A DNA stretch of 64,000 bases, taken from G964291335 sp964291335. Lineage in GTDB: Bacteria; Chloroflexota; Dehalococcoidia; Lucifugimonadales; UBA3495. Positions 52,114 through 61,130 of the stretch are shown in pieces. Each line of letters begins with the position of its first letter. The stretch's first letter is position 1. The stretch is from assembly GCA_964291335.2 (NCBI GenBank), contig OZ219748.1, positions 310,001 to 374,000 on the forward strand, read 5' to 3'. The notes under the pieces were generated by a model. It was not told where the DNA came from and ran no database searches. It was given only the letters and a program-made list of their open reading frames with translations. A program made the translations under genes and the position numbers.

Positions 52114-52206
52114 ATGGCAGATAAAGGCGGACACCACCCCGGCTTCGGAATTACCCCCCCCCCCCCCCCGAGTTTTGGGGTTAATCCGAATGGGACAGCT
52201 GCGTAG
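52114..52206 (+). other. short upstream frame through the poly-C tract
   Basis: An ATG at 52114, with GAGG six bases upstream, opens a 30-codon frame that passes through the run of C and stops at TAG 52204-52206. With one C fewer (or two more) it would continue in frame into the surface protein. It may be a leader or the true N-terminus in an alternative tract length. Confidence 0.5.
52154..52169 (+). repeat. run of 16 C (possible phase-variation tract)
   Basis: Sixteen consecutive C lie 21 bases before the ATG at 52190 of the large surface protein. Long C/G runs slip during replication, and this one controls whether the upstream ATG at 52114 is in frame with that gene. A sequencing error in the run is also possible. 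Confidence 0.7.
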
Positions 52207-55200
52207 AATCAACCCAATCCTGCTTGGGATGAGCCTCATCGTCCCCCTCATCATCGCGATGATGCTTGCCTCCCCCGGCCGCGTTGGCGCATCAATCCTC
52301 GCCTCCTTCGCCAACCAGGCTACCGCCCCGTCCGCCCCAACCGGCTTCAGCGCCGCCGCCGGCTCCAGCAAGGCAACCCTCGCCTGGACCAACCCCAACA
52401 ACGACACCATCGACTACTACGAATACCAGCAGAAAGTGGGAACCGCTGACTACGGCGCCTGGGCCGAGATTCCCAACTCCCACAAAGACACCACCAGCGC
52501 CGAGCTAACCGGCCTCGCCGCCGGCGTTGCCCACCGGTTCAAGATTCGCGCCAGAAACTCCGCCGGCGCCGGCGCCGCCTCCGCAGAGGCAGCCGCAACC
52601 CCTACCGCCCCGCTCATCACCCTTTTTGTAACTGCCGGCAACGGGCAGGCAACCCTCAGATGGGAGCTAAGCGGCCCCCTTGCGTCTTCTCCTGCATTCG
52701 AACAATGGGCTTATGCCTACGGGAGAGTGAATAATCAATGGGGCGGAAGACAGCAAATATCCATATCAGCCGCTACCAGAACGCATACGTTTACCGGCGT
52801 GACCAACGAGCGAACGTACCGGGCCAGCCTCTTAATAGCCCCATTCTCCTTGGGCGCCGCGGGGAGCCCAAGTAATCCCACCTGGCAGGGATACTCAACC
52901 GAACCGGTATTTACGGTCTCCGCCTCGTCGCCCAGCCCCACGGCAGCCCCCGCCGCTCCCGCCGGCTTCACCGCCACCGCCGGCAGTGGCGCGGCAACCC
53001 TGGCCTGGACCGACCCCGACGACGACACCATCACCCGCTGGCAGTACCGCAGCAAGCGGGGCGGACGCACCTACGGAAACTGGACAAACATCCCTGGCTC
53101 CAATAGAGACACCACCACCTACGAAGTCGCCGGCCTTACCCCCGGCACGGCATACGCTTTCCAGGTCCGCGCCGTCAACTATGCCGGCTACGGAGCCGCC
53201 CCCACAGCGCAGAGCGCCACCCCGGCTGACGCGCCGACGCCCACTAATACGCCCACCGACACCCCCACGCCGACCAGCACGCCAACGGATACGCCTACAC
53301 CGACGCCCACCAATACGCCTACCGACACGCCCACGCCGACCAACACGCCTACCGACACGCCAACGCCCACGCCGACCAACACGCCAACGGATACGCCTAC
53401 ACCGACACCCACCAATACGCCGACCGACACGTCCACGCCGACCGACACGCCAACGGATACGCCTACACCGACACCCACCAATACGCCGACCGACACGCCC
53501 ACGCCGACCAACACGCCAACGGATACGCCTACACCGACACCCACCAATACGCCGACCGACACGCCCACGCCCACGCCCACCAATACACCGACCGACACGC
53601 CCACGCCCACCAATACACCTACCGATACGCCCACACCTGCACCACCTAACCCACCTGGAGGCCCTTTAACGATTACACGTACAGGCACTCGTACATTTAC
53701 ATTTGCTTGGCAAGCGCCATTAGATGTACCAGGTGATGCATTCTATGAAATTGTCGTAGATTCTAACGCACCACAACAATCATTCGGTTTAAGTTACAAT
53801 TACACTATGCCTAACGCACCAGACAACCGACAGCATACAGTTGCTATCGGTACAATTGTTTCACGGGCTATTACTCTTAAAAGTACTACACTGTCCGGCA
53901 CTTTCACATACACTAGTCCAACAAATACGCCTACACATACTCCCACCAACACGCCTACCGATACTCCCACGCCCGGCGGTGCGCCAACCGACACGCCCAC
54001 GCCCACCAATACGCCCACCAATACGCCCACCGACACGCCCACACCAACCAGCACGCCTGCCGATACGCCCACGCCCACCCCGGACCGGTCCATCACCAGC
54101 GGCGCCGGGACGGAAGCAGACCCGTACATCATCCGGGCGGCGAACCAGGATATAGAGGCGGCGGCGGTCTTCAACGAACGGGTGCCGACCGACGGCGGCC
54201 GCCTGGTGGCAACCTGGTTCCGCTTTGACCTGACCGAGCCGATGGCCGGGCGGTTTGGCGCCAACCTAATGACCGAACCGACGGGCCACAACATCGATAC
54301 CCATTTCCAGGCGTACAACGCCGATGGAGAGGAGCTGGCGAAGATTGGGTTGACCCGCCCGGAGACGCCGCAGATGCTGAAGACCGGCGAACTGACCGGG
54401 GTAAGTTACCTGACGCTCCGGCTGGAGGATTGGGGCCAGCCGAAGGTAACCAGCATAAAGGTGCGTTTCACCACCCAGCCGCCGGCGACGCCGACGCCGA
54501 CGCCGACCAATACGCCGACGCCTACCCCTACCAATACGCCCACGCCGACCAATACACCCACGCCCACACCGACGGCAACCAGTACCCCCACGCCGCCGCC
54601 CGGAGTGGTGCGGAGCGCCCCCGTACGTCGGGCGGCAGCAACCCCGACGCCGACCCGCCGGGTGGTCAGGTCAGCAACCAGCACGCCCACGCCCACCGCC
54701 ACCAGCACGCCGCCGCCGACGGCCATGCCCACGGTGGCGCTGGCGACGCCGACAGCGACAACTCCGGCCATGCCCACCGCCACGGCCACGCCGACAATGC
54801 CGCTGGCTATGCTGCGGACGCCAACGGCCACCTTGCGGGCAATACCCACCAGCACCCGGTCCCCGGTAGTAATGCGGACACCGACGGCCACCCCGCTGCC
54901 AACAGCTGCCGCCACCGCCACGGCGATGCGGACCAGCCGGCCCAGCCCGACGGCCACCGCCACCGCCGTCCCGCTGCTGCCGGACAGCTCCCTGGACGCA
55001 GTACGCCCGGCACCGACGGTCGCGTCCACCGCCATGGCCGCCCCGGCCATGGCCGCCGCCGAACCCACGGCCACGCCAGTACCCCCGCCGCCCACGGCCA
55101 CGCCGATACCGCCGACCGCCACGCCGACGCCAGCCCCAACGCCGGAAACCGGCGGCGTCAACTGGCTGCTGTGGTTGATCATCGGGCTGGCGGCGGTAGT

Positions 55201-55243
55201 GGTAATTGCCGGCGGGGTGTACCTGTACCGGCGGCGGCAGTAG
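52190..55243 (+). CDS. large cell-surface protein with Fn3 domains and Pro-Thr repeat linkers
   Basis: A protein of about 1017 residues. A hydrophobic N-terminus (LLGMSLIVPLIIAMMLA) looks like a signal peptide. Fn3-type domains follow at about 45-140 (APTGFSAAAG, ATLAWTNPNNDTI) and 250-345 (APAGFTATAG, ATLAWTDPDDDTI), with an Fn3-like segment between. Then come a TPTPTNTPTDTP linker (345-485), an Fn3-like domain encoded by AT-richer DNA (485-580), a second linker, an unrecognised domain (635-760, ADPYIIRAA), another Thr/Pro-rich stretch and a C-terminal TPETGG, membrane helix and RRR tail. It probably projects from the envelope. ATG 52190 or TTG 52175 may start it. Confidence 0.85.
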   Translation: MGQLRRINPILLGMSLIVPLIIAMMLASPGRVGASILASFANQATAPSAPTGFSAAAGSSKATLAWTNPNNDTIDYYEYQQKVGTADYGAWAEIPNSHKDTTSAELTGLAAGVAHRFKIRARNSAGAGAASAEAAATPTAPLITLFVTAGNGQATLRWELSGPLASSPAFEQWAYAYGRVNNQWGGRQQISISAATRTHTFTGVTNERTYRASLLIAPFSLGAAGSPSNPTWQGYSTEPVFTVSASSPSPTAAPAAPAGFTATAGSGAATLAWTDPDDDTITRWQYRSKRGGRTYGNWTNIPGSNRDTTTYEVAGLTPGTAYAFQVRAVNYAGYGAAPTAQSATPADAPTPTNTPTDTPTPTSTPTDTPTPTPTNTPTDTPTPTNTPTDTPTPTPTNTPTDTPTPTPTNTPTDTSTPTDTPTDTPTPTPTNTPTDTPTPTNTPTDTPTPTPTNTPTDTPTPTPTNTPTDTPTPTNTPTDTPTPAPPNPPGGPLTITRTGTRTFTFAWQAPLDVPGDAFYEIVVDSNAPQQSFGLSYNYTMPNAPDNRQHTVAIGTIVSRAITLKSTTLSGTFTYTSPTNTPTHTPTNTPTDTPTPGGAPTDTPTPTNTPTNTPTDTPTPTSTPADTPTPTPDRSITSGAGTEADPYIIRAANQDIEAAAVFNERVPTDGGRLVATWFRFDLTEPMAGRFGANLMTEPTGHNIDTHFQAYNADGEELAKIGLTRPETPQMLKTGELTGVSYLTLRLEDWGQPKVTSIKVRFTTQPPATPTPTPTNTPTPTPTNTPTPTNTPTPTPTATSTPTPPPGVVRSAPVRRAAATPTPTRRVVRSATSTPTPTATSTPPPTAMPTVALATPTATTPAMPTATATPTMPLAMLRTPTATLRAIPTSTRSPVVMRTPTATPLPTAAATATAMRTSRPSPTATATAVPLLPDSSLDAVRPAPTVASTAMAAPAMAAAEPTATPVPPPPTATPIPPTATPTPAPTPETGGVNWLLWLIIGLAAVVVIAGGVYLYRRRQ
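53228..53640 (+). repeat. coding tandem repeats for Thr-Pro linker
   Basis: Imperfect units of 12-30 bases built on CCNACNCCNACN encode TPTPTNTPTDTP-type peptide. Related arrays lie at 53925-54085 and 54487-54600. All stay in frame. They also create false open frames on both strands. Confidence 0.9.
53660..53935 (+). other. AT-rich inserted domain within the surface-protein gene
   Basis: This stretch is visibly AT-richer (about 40-45% GC by eye) than the surrounding gene and uses TTA, ACA, GTA and GAT codons that the rest avoids. It encodes one Fn3-like domain and is bounded on both sides by Thr-Pro repeats, which suggests acquisition by recombination at the repeats. Confidence 0.65.
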
Positions 55244-55462
55244 GCTGTCCCCGCTAACCGCTCGGCAGGGACACCGGGTTCCGCTGGTTGAAGACCTGGC
55301 CGGTCATGCTGCCTGGTTTCCAGCGGCGGGTTGCGGGGCGCCGTTGCCGTTTCCCCGGCTAGCTTGACGCCCGGCGCTGGGCAATGCAGCCTGCGCCGGC
55401 TGTGCTGGGTGTTTTATCCACTGCCAACATCAAGGCCTGAGCGGGCGTCAGGCTGTTTGAGG

Positions 55463-55491
55463 TTGATTCAATAGCTTTGGTGGCGTAGAAT
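55463..55491 (+). promoter_or_regulatory. sigma70-type promoter of the 2-oxoacid oxidoreductase operon
   Basis: TTGATT (55463-55468) and TAGAAT (55486-55491) are exactly 17 bases apart, 40 bases before the first gene. The remaining 55244-55460 holds no gene. Confidence 0.7.
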
Positions 55492-55531
55492 ACCCAAGTA
55501 AATACGGCTCGGTATCATCGGGAGTTTGGGC

Positions 55532-56551
55532 ATGCCACAAACCACGGAGTTAAATCTGCTTTGTATGTCCGGCCAGGGGTCGGTACAGGCCGGAGAGGCC
55601 CTGGCCAAGCTCTACGCCGACCAGGGTTGGTTCGTTTCGGTTAACGTTTACCCGGGCACCCGCGCCCGCAGCGGGCCGGTTATCAACTACGTCAAGATTT
55701 CCGATTCCGAGGCTATGGCCAGCTGCGCCAACTACCACCCTTCGCAGGTTGTTGTCTTCCAGGAAGAATTGCTGCAAACTGCCCGGAACAACAGCCATGA
55801 GCTTATCGCTGATGCCATTGGCCGTATGCGGCGAGGCACGCTGCTGGTCAATTCGCCCAAGTCGCCCCGGGAAATCGAACCGCCTTACGATTTTGAAGGG
55901 GTGGTGGCTACAGTGGACGCTACCGGAATCGCCAGTCGGCTGCTGCGCCGCAACCCGCCGCCGGTGGGCCTGACCCTGTTGGGAGCCTACTCCCGCATTA
56001 CCGAAGCTGTTGAACTGGACGCCTTGTTGAGGGTAATCCGGGAAACTTTTCCGGGAACTGTGGGCGAGCGCAATGCCGAGGCTACACTGGAGGCTTATGA
56101 AACGGTGGAGGCCCTCGGCGGCGTAAAGTTCCGGGTGGAGCGCCGGCCAGCCCGGCTGACCCATACACCCCCGTCAGAACTGCCCCAGTATTACCAGTTT
56201 GACCGTTATGACAAGCTGCCCGGCTTCAGCGAGGGCAGCCCCTTCGTTTGGCGGGACAAGGTGCCGGTGTGTGAAGACAACAAGTGCATTTGTCCCGGTG
56301 TGTGTATCAGCGAGGTCATGTGCCCTGACGGCACCGGTTTCATCATCCGCCAGGACCTGCCCCACCAGGGCTACCGCATCGATGTGGATTTTTGCCGGGG
56401 CTGCGGCATTTGCGCTGAAGTCTGCGTCGGGAAAGCCCTTACAATGGTGGACGAAGACCGGGTAGTGCAGGAAAACCCTGACTATACCGACATCACCGCT
56501 GCGCCCCACCGTCCTGAACTCTCCAGCCGGCCCTTGCGCCTTAATCTCTGA
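55532..56551 (+). CDS. 2-oxoacid:ferredoxin oxidoreductase, fused gamma and delta (ferredoxin) subunits
   Basis: A 339-residue protein. Residues 5-190 are the gamma domain (LCMSGQGSVQAGEALAKLYA, NVYPGTRARSGPVINYVKIS). The C-terminus is a ferredoxin-like delta domain with an irregular cluster CEDNKCICPGVC and one standard 4Fe-4S motif, CRGCGICAEVC. In pyruvate, 2-oxoisovalerate or 2-oxoglutarate:ferredoxin oxidoreductases these parts pass electrons from the ThDP site to ferredoxin. The ATG 55532 follows GGAG. It leads the operon with alpha, a TM2 protein and beta downstream. Confidence 0.88.
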   Translation: MPQTTELNLLCMSGQGSVQAGEALAKLYADQGWFVSVNVYPGTRARSGPVINYVKISDSEAMASCANYHPSQVVVFQEELLQTARNNSHELIADAIGRMRRGTLLVNSPKSPREIEPPYDFEGVVATVDATGIASRLLRRNPPPVGLTLLGAYSRITEAVELDALLRVIRETFPGTVGERNAEATLEAYETVEALGGVKFRVERRPARLTHTPPSELPQYYQFDRYDKLPGFSEGSPFVWRDKVPVCEDNKCICPGVCISEVMCPDGTGFIIRQDLPHQGYRIDVDFCRGCGICAEVCVGKALTMVDEDRVVQENPDYTDITAAPHRPELSSRPLRLNL

Positions 56552-56581
56552 ACTAACCTGAACATTAAGCAGGAGACGCCC

Positions 56582-57844
56582 ATGACCTCCTCCGCTCCGG
56601 CCCCAGCCCGGCGCCAGGCCCTGACCGGCAACAAAGCAGCGGCCCATGCGTTAAAGCTGGCCCGCACCCAGGTATTATGTTACTTCCCCATCGGGCCTTC
56701 CGATGAAGTGGGCGAAGAACTTTCCCGCATGATTCAGCGGGGCGAGTTGCCGGCTGAGGTAATTGAACTGGAGCACGAGCGCAGCGTGATGAATGCCCAG
56801 ATAACGGCGACCCAGGCCGGGGCGCGCTGCTCCTTTGCTACTAACTCGGAAGGCCTGCTCATCGCCGCGCAGCAGCTGATTTTCGCCTCATACGCCCGCA
56901 TCCCCATTGTGGTTGTGGTGGCCCACCGGGCGCTGGAACCCCCGGCGATTGTCCGCTCCGACGATCAGGATACCATCATGTACCGCGATATTCATTGGAT
57001 GCATTACCACTGCGAAAATGCCCAGGACGTTATGGACACGGTAATTCAGGCCTACAAGGTCAGCGAGGACCAGGATGTTTTGCTGCCGGCCTTTGTAACT
57101 TATGACGGCTGGGAGGTTTCGCACAACAGTTACCCGGTGGAAATACCGACCCAGGAGGCTGTTGACCAGTTCCTGCCGCCAATGGTTTTGCCGCCGGAAG
57201 TGGATTTCGTGAAGAACCTCGATTTTGCCTCCTATTACGGCGGTCAGCGCATGAGCGGCTATGGCTACATTGACGTGGAACGGGAGTATATGGAGCGCCG
57301 TTTCCAGTTGGATGAGGCGTTGAACGTTACCGCCAGGGCCAAGCTGAAAGAGGCCCACCGGGATTACGTACGGCTTAATGGCCGCGGCTACGGCGGGTTG
57401 ATTGAAACGTATCGGATGGAAGATGCCGAAATAGCCATTGTGGCCATGGGTTCCCTGTCAGCCACGGCCCGCCTGGCCGTTAACCTGCTGCGCGAACAGG
57501 ACCGGCCGGTAGGGTTGGTCAAAATTCGTACCTACCGTCCCTTCCCCAACGAAGACCTGCTGGAGGCCTTGCAGGGGGTTAAAGGCGTGGTGGCGCTGGA
57601 CCGCAACACCGTGGCCGCCGTTTATCAGGATTTGCGCAGCGCTCTCTTCGGGCAGCCCAACCCGCCGGTGGCGCTGGGCAGAATTATTGGCCTGGGAGGT
57701 CGGGACGTAACTCACTACAACATCGTTTACGCCGCTGAGGAAGCCCTGGCTGCCGCTAACCAAAGCGCCGCGGTCAAACCCCTGGACTGGCACTTTGAGG
57801 TTATTGAAGATGAGGATATGCTGGCCCGGATGCTGGGGCGTTAG
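56582..57844 (+). CDS. 2-oxoacid:ferredoxin oxidoreductase alpha subunit
   Basis: A 420-residue PorA/VorA-type subunit. LTGNKAAAHALKLARTQVLCYFPIGPS opens the PYR domain, the EHERSVMNAQITATQAGARC segment holds the ThDP-activating Glu region and FATNSEGLL follows. The C-terminal transketolase-like domain II has IVAMGSLSATARLAVNLL and GLVKIRTYRPFP. It oxidatively decarboxylates 2-oxoacids to acyl-CoA with the beta subunit. The exact oxoacid is not set by sequence; pyruvate or oxalate/branched-chain types are possible. It is 30 bases after the gamma-delta gene. Confidence 0.9.
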   Translation: MTSSAPAPARRQALTGNKAAAHALKLARTQVLCYFPIGPSDEVGEELSRMIQRGELPAEVIELEHERSVMNAQITATQAGARCSFATNSEGLLIAAQQLIFASYARIPIVVVVAHRALEPPAIVRSDDQDTIMYRDIHWMHYHCENAQDVMDTVIQAYKVSEDQDVLLPAFVTYDGWEVSHNSYPVEIPTQEAVDQFLPPMVLPPEVDFVKNLDFASYYGGQRMSGYGYIDVEREYMERRFQLDEALNVTARAKLKEAHRDYVRLNGRGYGGLIETYRMEDAEIAIVAMGSLSATARLAVNLLREQDRPVGLVKIRTYRPFPNEDLLEALQGVKGVVALDRNTVAAVYQDLRSALFGQPNPPVALGRIIGLGGRDVTHYNIVYAAEEALAAANQSAAVKPLDWHFEVIEDEDMLARMLGR

Positions 57845-57919
57845 CCGAGCGCCCGACGAGCCTTCACCCTCCGCTTGCCCTGCGCTGAAAATGCAATAAC
57901 CGGCAAGGATTCCTGCAAT

Positions 57920-58363
57920 ATGAAAGGCCAAATACTCAACTATTCGGTGCAAACCAACACGGGCGTCATCACTACCGACGACGGTCACCGCTATACTTTC
58001 ACCGGAGACCAGTGGCGGGACAACTCCGTCCCGGCGCGCGGGATGCTCGTTGACTTCGTAGCCGAGGGTACATTTGCTACGGACATTTACCGGGCAATCG
58101 TCGCCGGCGCTGAAGGAAAAAGCAGGATTGTCGCCGGGGTATTGGGCATCATTCTTGGCGGGTTGGGCATTCACAAGTTTTACCTCGGGTATGGCGGGCC
58201 GGGGGTAATCATGCTGATTGTATTCCTTGTCGGTATGCTGCCGGTCTTCCTCGGCACCATTGCTATCTCTATCATCGGAATGATCGAGGGCATCATCTAC
58301 CTGACTAAAACTGACGAAGAGTTTGAGCAGGAGTATATTCTCAGGCGGAAAGACTGGTTCTAG
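57920..58363 (+). CDS. TM2-domain membrane protein with an N-terminal OB-like segment
   Basis: A 147-residue protein. Residues 1-60 (NYSVQTNTGVITTDDGHRYTF, DFVAEGTFATDIYR) resemble a small cold-shock/OB-type beta barrel. The C-terminal half is a TM2 domain: two helices around GGLGIHKFYLGYGGPGVIML and FLGTIAISIIGMIEGIIYL. TM2 proteins have no agreed function. It is unusual for one to sit between the alpha and beta genes of an oxidoreductase, in the same direction, so it may help to place the complex at the membrane or may simply have inserted. The ATG 57920 fits the OB segment. Confidence 0.82.
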   Translation: MKGQILNYSVQTNTGVITTDDGHRYTFTGDQWRDNSVPARGMLVDFVAEGTFATDIYRAIVAGAEGKSRIVAGVLGIILGGLGIHKFYLGYGGPGVIMLIVFLVGMLPVFLGTIAISIIGMIEGIIYLTKTDEEFEQEYILRRKDWF

Positions 58364-58430
58364 TCGGGCCACTCTTTCGTAAATTACGCCTCTTTGGCTG
58401 AATGAAGCTGAACACAGGAGATAACAGCGC

Positions 58431-59294
58431 ATGCCCATAAAAATGATTCAGGATACCCCCGACCAGCGGGTTTTCATGAACGTTACCGCTAACCAATGCC
58501 CGGGCTGCCCGGAAAACCTGGCAACCCGGCTGGTTATGCACATCGTGTTTGACCATCTGCGGGAAGAGAACCCGATTATTTTCGGCCAGGGCTGCGGCAT
58601 CGGACGGGATTTTTTGCAGCGCAGCGGCCTGGGCACCCATGACAGCGGCATTGCCGGCATGTTGACCGCCATGAAGGTTCGCAGCATTGAACGCCCCATT
58701 GTGGTCATTGACGGGGACGGGCAGATTGACCTGGGGCTGGAAGACCTGGCCACCAGCTTTCAGCAGGGCTATAAATACCTCCACGTAGTTTGCGACAACC
58801 AGGCCCACGCCGCCAGCGGCAGCCACGCCACCGGCAGCACCGCCCCTATGGCCCGCACCAGTGTCCGGCCGTCGGGCAAGTTGCGGCACCCCAAGCACTT
58901 TGCCCTTATGCTGATGTTCAGCGGCGCCGAGTACGTTGCTACCGCATCCACCTCCCACCCCCAGGACCTGGAACGGAAAATCAAGAGCGCCTGCGAGCGC
59001 CTGCCCGCCTTCATTCAGATACTGACTCCCTGCAACCCCTCCTGGGGCTACGATGACAACAAGGGCATTGAAGTGTCCCGTCTGGCAGTGGAGTCAGGCA
59101 TCTGGCCCCTTTACGAATGGAAGGATGGCGTATTCCGGCGGCAGAACATTATGCGCAAGGCCACCGTCCGCGACTACATTGGCTCCCAGCGCCGCTACGC
59201 TCATCTGGATGAATTCGGCATCCGGCAGATGGAAGAGTACGTGGATGACCTGAGCCGGCTGATGGTTAAGCTGGAAACCGGTTTTTCCGCCTGA
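58431..59294 (+). CDS. 2-oxoacid:ferredoxin oxidoreductase beta subunit
   Basis: A 287-residue PorB-type ThDP subunit. The cysteine motif is NQCPGCPENLATRL near residue 22, the ThDP/Mg motif is VIDGDGQIDLGLEDLATSFQ at about 88-107, and the adjacent VVCDNQAHAASGSHATGSTAPMART matches the substrate loop with the usual T-G-x-Q-x-S region altered. Further on, FIQILTPCNPSWGY is conserved. It completes the heteromeric complex. GGAG lies upstream of the ATG. The acyl-CoA synthetase gene follows after 12 bases. Confidence 0.9.
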   Translation: MPIKMIQDTPDQRVFMNVTANQCPGCPENLATRLVMHIVFDHLREENPIIFGQGCGIGRDFLQRSGLGTHDSGIAGMLTAMKVRSIERPIVVIDGDGQIDLGLEDLATSFQQGYKYLHVVCDNQAHAASGSHATGSTAPMARTSVRPSGKLRHPKHFALMLMFSGAEYVATASTSHPQDLERKIKSACERLPAFIQILTPCNPSWGYDDNKGIEVSRLAVESGIWPLYEWKDGVFRRQNIMRKATVRDYIGSQRRYAHLDEFGIRQMEEYVDDLSRLMVKLETGFSA

Positions 59295-59306
59295 GGGGTG
59301 CTTTCC

Positions 59307-60971
59307 GTGGCAGACTTCACGCTGAACCACGCCCGGCCCTGGCTGACTTCCTACCCGCCGGGGCTGGCGCCCAGTCAGCCTTACCCATCGGCCCCCCTCT
59401 ACCACTTCCTGCAGGAATCGGCGGCCCGTTTTCCCGAGCGGGTCGCGCTGGTTTACATGGATGCCGGCAATGGCGATAAGCCCTCGTTCATTACCTACCG
59501 TCAGCTGGATGGTGAATCCGGCGCATTTGCCGCCGCCCTGGTTCACTTGGGCATCAAGAAAGGCGACCGGGTAGCTTATTACCTTCAGAACTCTCCGGAG
59601 CTGGTAACCGGGTTTTACGGTATCCTGAAAGCCGGGGCAGTACCGGTTCCCTGCAACGTTATGTATCGGGCTGAGGAGTTGGCTTACCACCTGAACGATT
59701 CCGGAGCTACGGCCTTGCTCTGCGAAGCAGACTTGTACCCAACCGTTCGGGAAGTTCTGGCGGAAACCGGCGTAAGCGACGTGATTGTAGCCGGCGGGGA
59801 AGTTGACCAGGCATCAGCGCACGCATGGGATACTTTATTGGCGGCTCACCGGCCTTTGCGTAATTTTCCGGCGATAAATCCTGCCGAAGATTTGGCCCTG
59901 CTGCCCTACACTGGCGGCACTACCGGAGTGCCTAAGGGGAGTATGCTCACCCACGCCAATCTGGTAGCTAATGCTGTCCAGTTTCGAGACTGGTTTGGCT
60001 ACCGTGAAGGCGAGGAAGTGTTCGTTGCTGCCTTGCCGCTTTTTCACATCGGCGGCATTGCCGGGGTGATGAACGTGCCTCTGGCTGCCGGGGCTACCAT
60101 AGTCCTGTTCCGTCGTTTTCGCCCGGAACGTGTTTTGCGGGCCATTCAGGATTTCCGGGCAACCAGGTTCCTGGGTGTTCCTACTATGTATATTGCCCTG
60201 TTAAACCACGAGAACGTCAATGCCTATGACTTGTCATCCCTGCGCCCCAGCCGTACCAGCGCCGCCCCGCTCCCCGGGGCGATAAAGGAAGCCTTCGATG
60301 CCCTGGTAGGTCACGAAGTCCTGATTGAAGGGTACGGGCTGACCGAAACTTCGCCCCTGACCCATGCTAACCCGGTACATAAAGCCCGGGCCGGCTCCAT
60401 AGGCATTCCCTTGCCGGATACCGATGCCAGGATATTCGACCCGGAAGCGGGGAACGTGGAGTTGCCGGTGGGCGAGATTGGTGAGTTGGCCCTGCGCGGC
60501 CCCCAGGTGATGAAGGGTTACTGGAACCGGCCGACCGAAACTGCCGCGGCGATTCGGGACGGGTGGTTCTACACTGGCGACCTGGCCTGTATGGACCAGC
60601 AAGGTTACTTCTACATAGTGGATCGCAAGAAGGATGTCATCAACGCTGCCGGGTTCAAGGTCTGGCCCCGAGAGGTGGAAGAGACGCTTTACCAGCACCC
60701 GGCAATTCAGACAGCCGCTGTGCTTGGCGTGCCGGATGACTATCGCGGGGAAACAGTAAAAGCGGTAATCACCTTAAAGGGCGGCCACCCGTTCCCGACC
60801 GACGACCTGGCCCGGCAGGACATCATCCGCTTCTGCCAGCGCCGCCTGGCTAACTACAAAGTACCCCGCATCGTGGATTTTCGGGATGAGCTGCCAGTCA
60901 GCGCCGCCGGCAAAGTGCTGCGACGGGTCATGCGGGACGAAGCATCCAGCCAGGCAAACCGGCCACTCTGA
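59307..60971 (+). CDS. AMP-forming acyl-CoA synthetase
   Basis: A 554-residue member of the ANL superfamily. The AMP/phosphate loop is YTGGTTGVPKGSMLTHANL at about 205, followed by GYGLTETSPLTHANP, GWFYTGDLACMDQQGYFYIVDR and the catalytic Lys in SAAGKVLRR near the C-terminus. It makes acyl-CoA from a carboxylic acid, ATP and CoA, probably medium- or long-chain. It shares the transcript of the oxidoreductase operon, which suggests that one supplies or uses the acid of the other. GTG 59307 has GAGGGG eight bases upstream; GTG 59298 is the alternative. Confidence 0.92.
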   Translation: MADFTLNHARPWLTSYPPGLAPSQPYPSAPLYHFLQESAARFPERVALVYMDAGNGDKPSFITYRQLDGESGAFAAALVHLGIKKGDRVAYYLQNSPELVTGFYGILKAGAVPVPCNVMYRAEELAYHLNDSGATALLCEADLYPTVREVLAETGVSDVIVAGGEVDQASAHAWDTLLAAHRPLRNFPAINPAEDLALLPYTGGTTGVPKGSMLTHANLVANAVQFRDWFGYREGEEVFVAALPLFHIGGIAGVMNVPLAAGATIVLFRRFRPERVLRAIQDFRATRFLGVPTMYIALLNHENVNAYDLSSLRPSRTSAAPLPGAIKEAFDALVGHEVLIEGYGLTETSPLTHANPVHKARAGSIGIPLPDTDARIFDPEAGNVELPVGEIGELALRGPQVMKGYWNRPTETAAAIRDGWFYTGDLACMDQQGYFYIVDRKKDVINAAGFKVWPREVEETLYQHPAIQTAAVLGVPDDYRGETVKAVITLKGGHPFPTDDLARQDIIRFCQRRLANYKVPRIVDFRDELPVSAAGKVLRRVMRDEASSQANRPL

Positions 60972-61130
60972 CCCAACGGATCGTCAACCGAAGCCGGGCT
61001 CCAATTGCTGCCGTTGGCGTAAACCGGTACGCCAATGGCGGGCAGGCAGCGCTCCTAATCTCTAATCAAGCCCATAACACCCTCTCCCTCCCCTGATTCC
61101 GAAAGGTTTACGACAGATTGGCTGTCGGTT

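Noticed and set aside
53228..53640. Possible CRISPR array
   Set aside because: The units are imperfect, contiguous, in frame with the surface protein and lack unique spacers; no cas genes are present.
53188..53688. Val/Gly-rich minus-strand frame and Arg/Pro-rich plus-strand frame over the repeats
   Set aside because: Both are by-products of reading the Thr-Pro tandem repeats in other frames.
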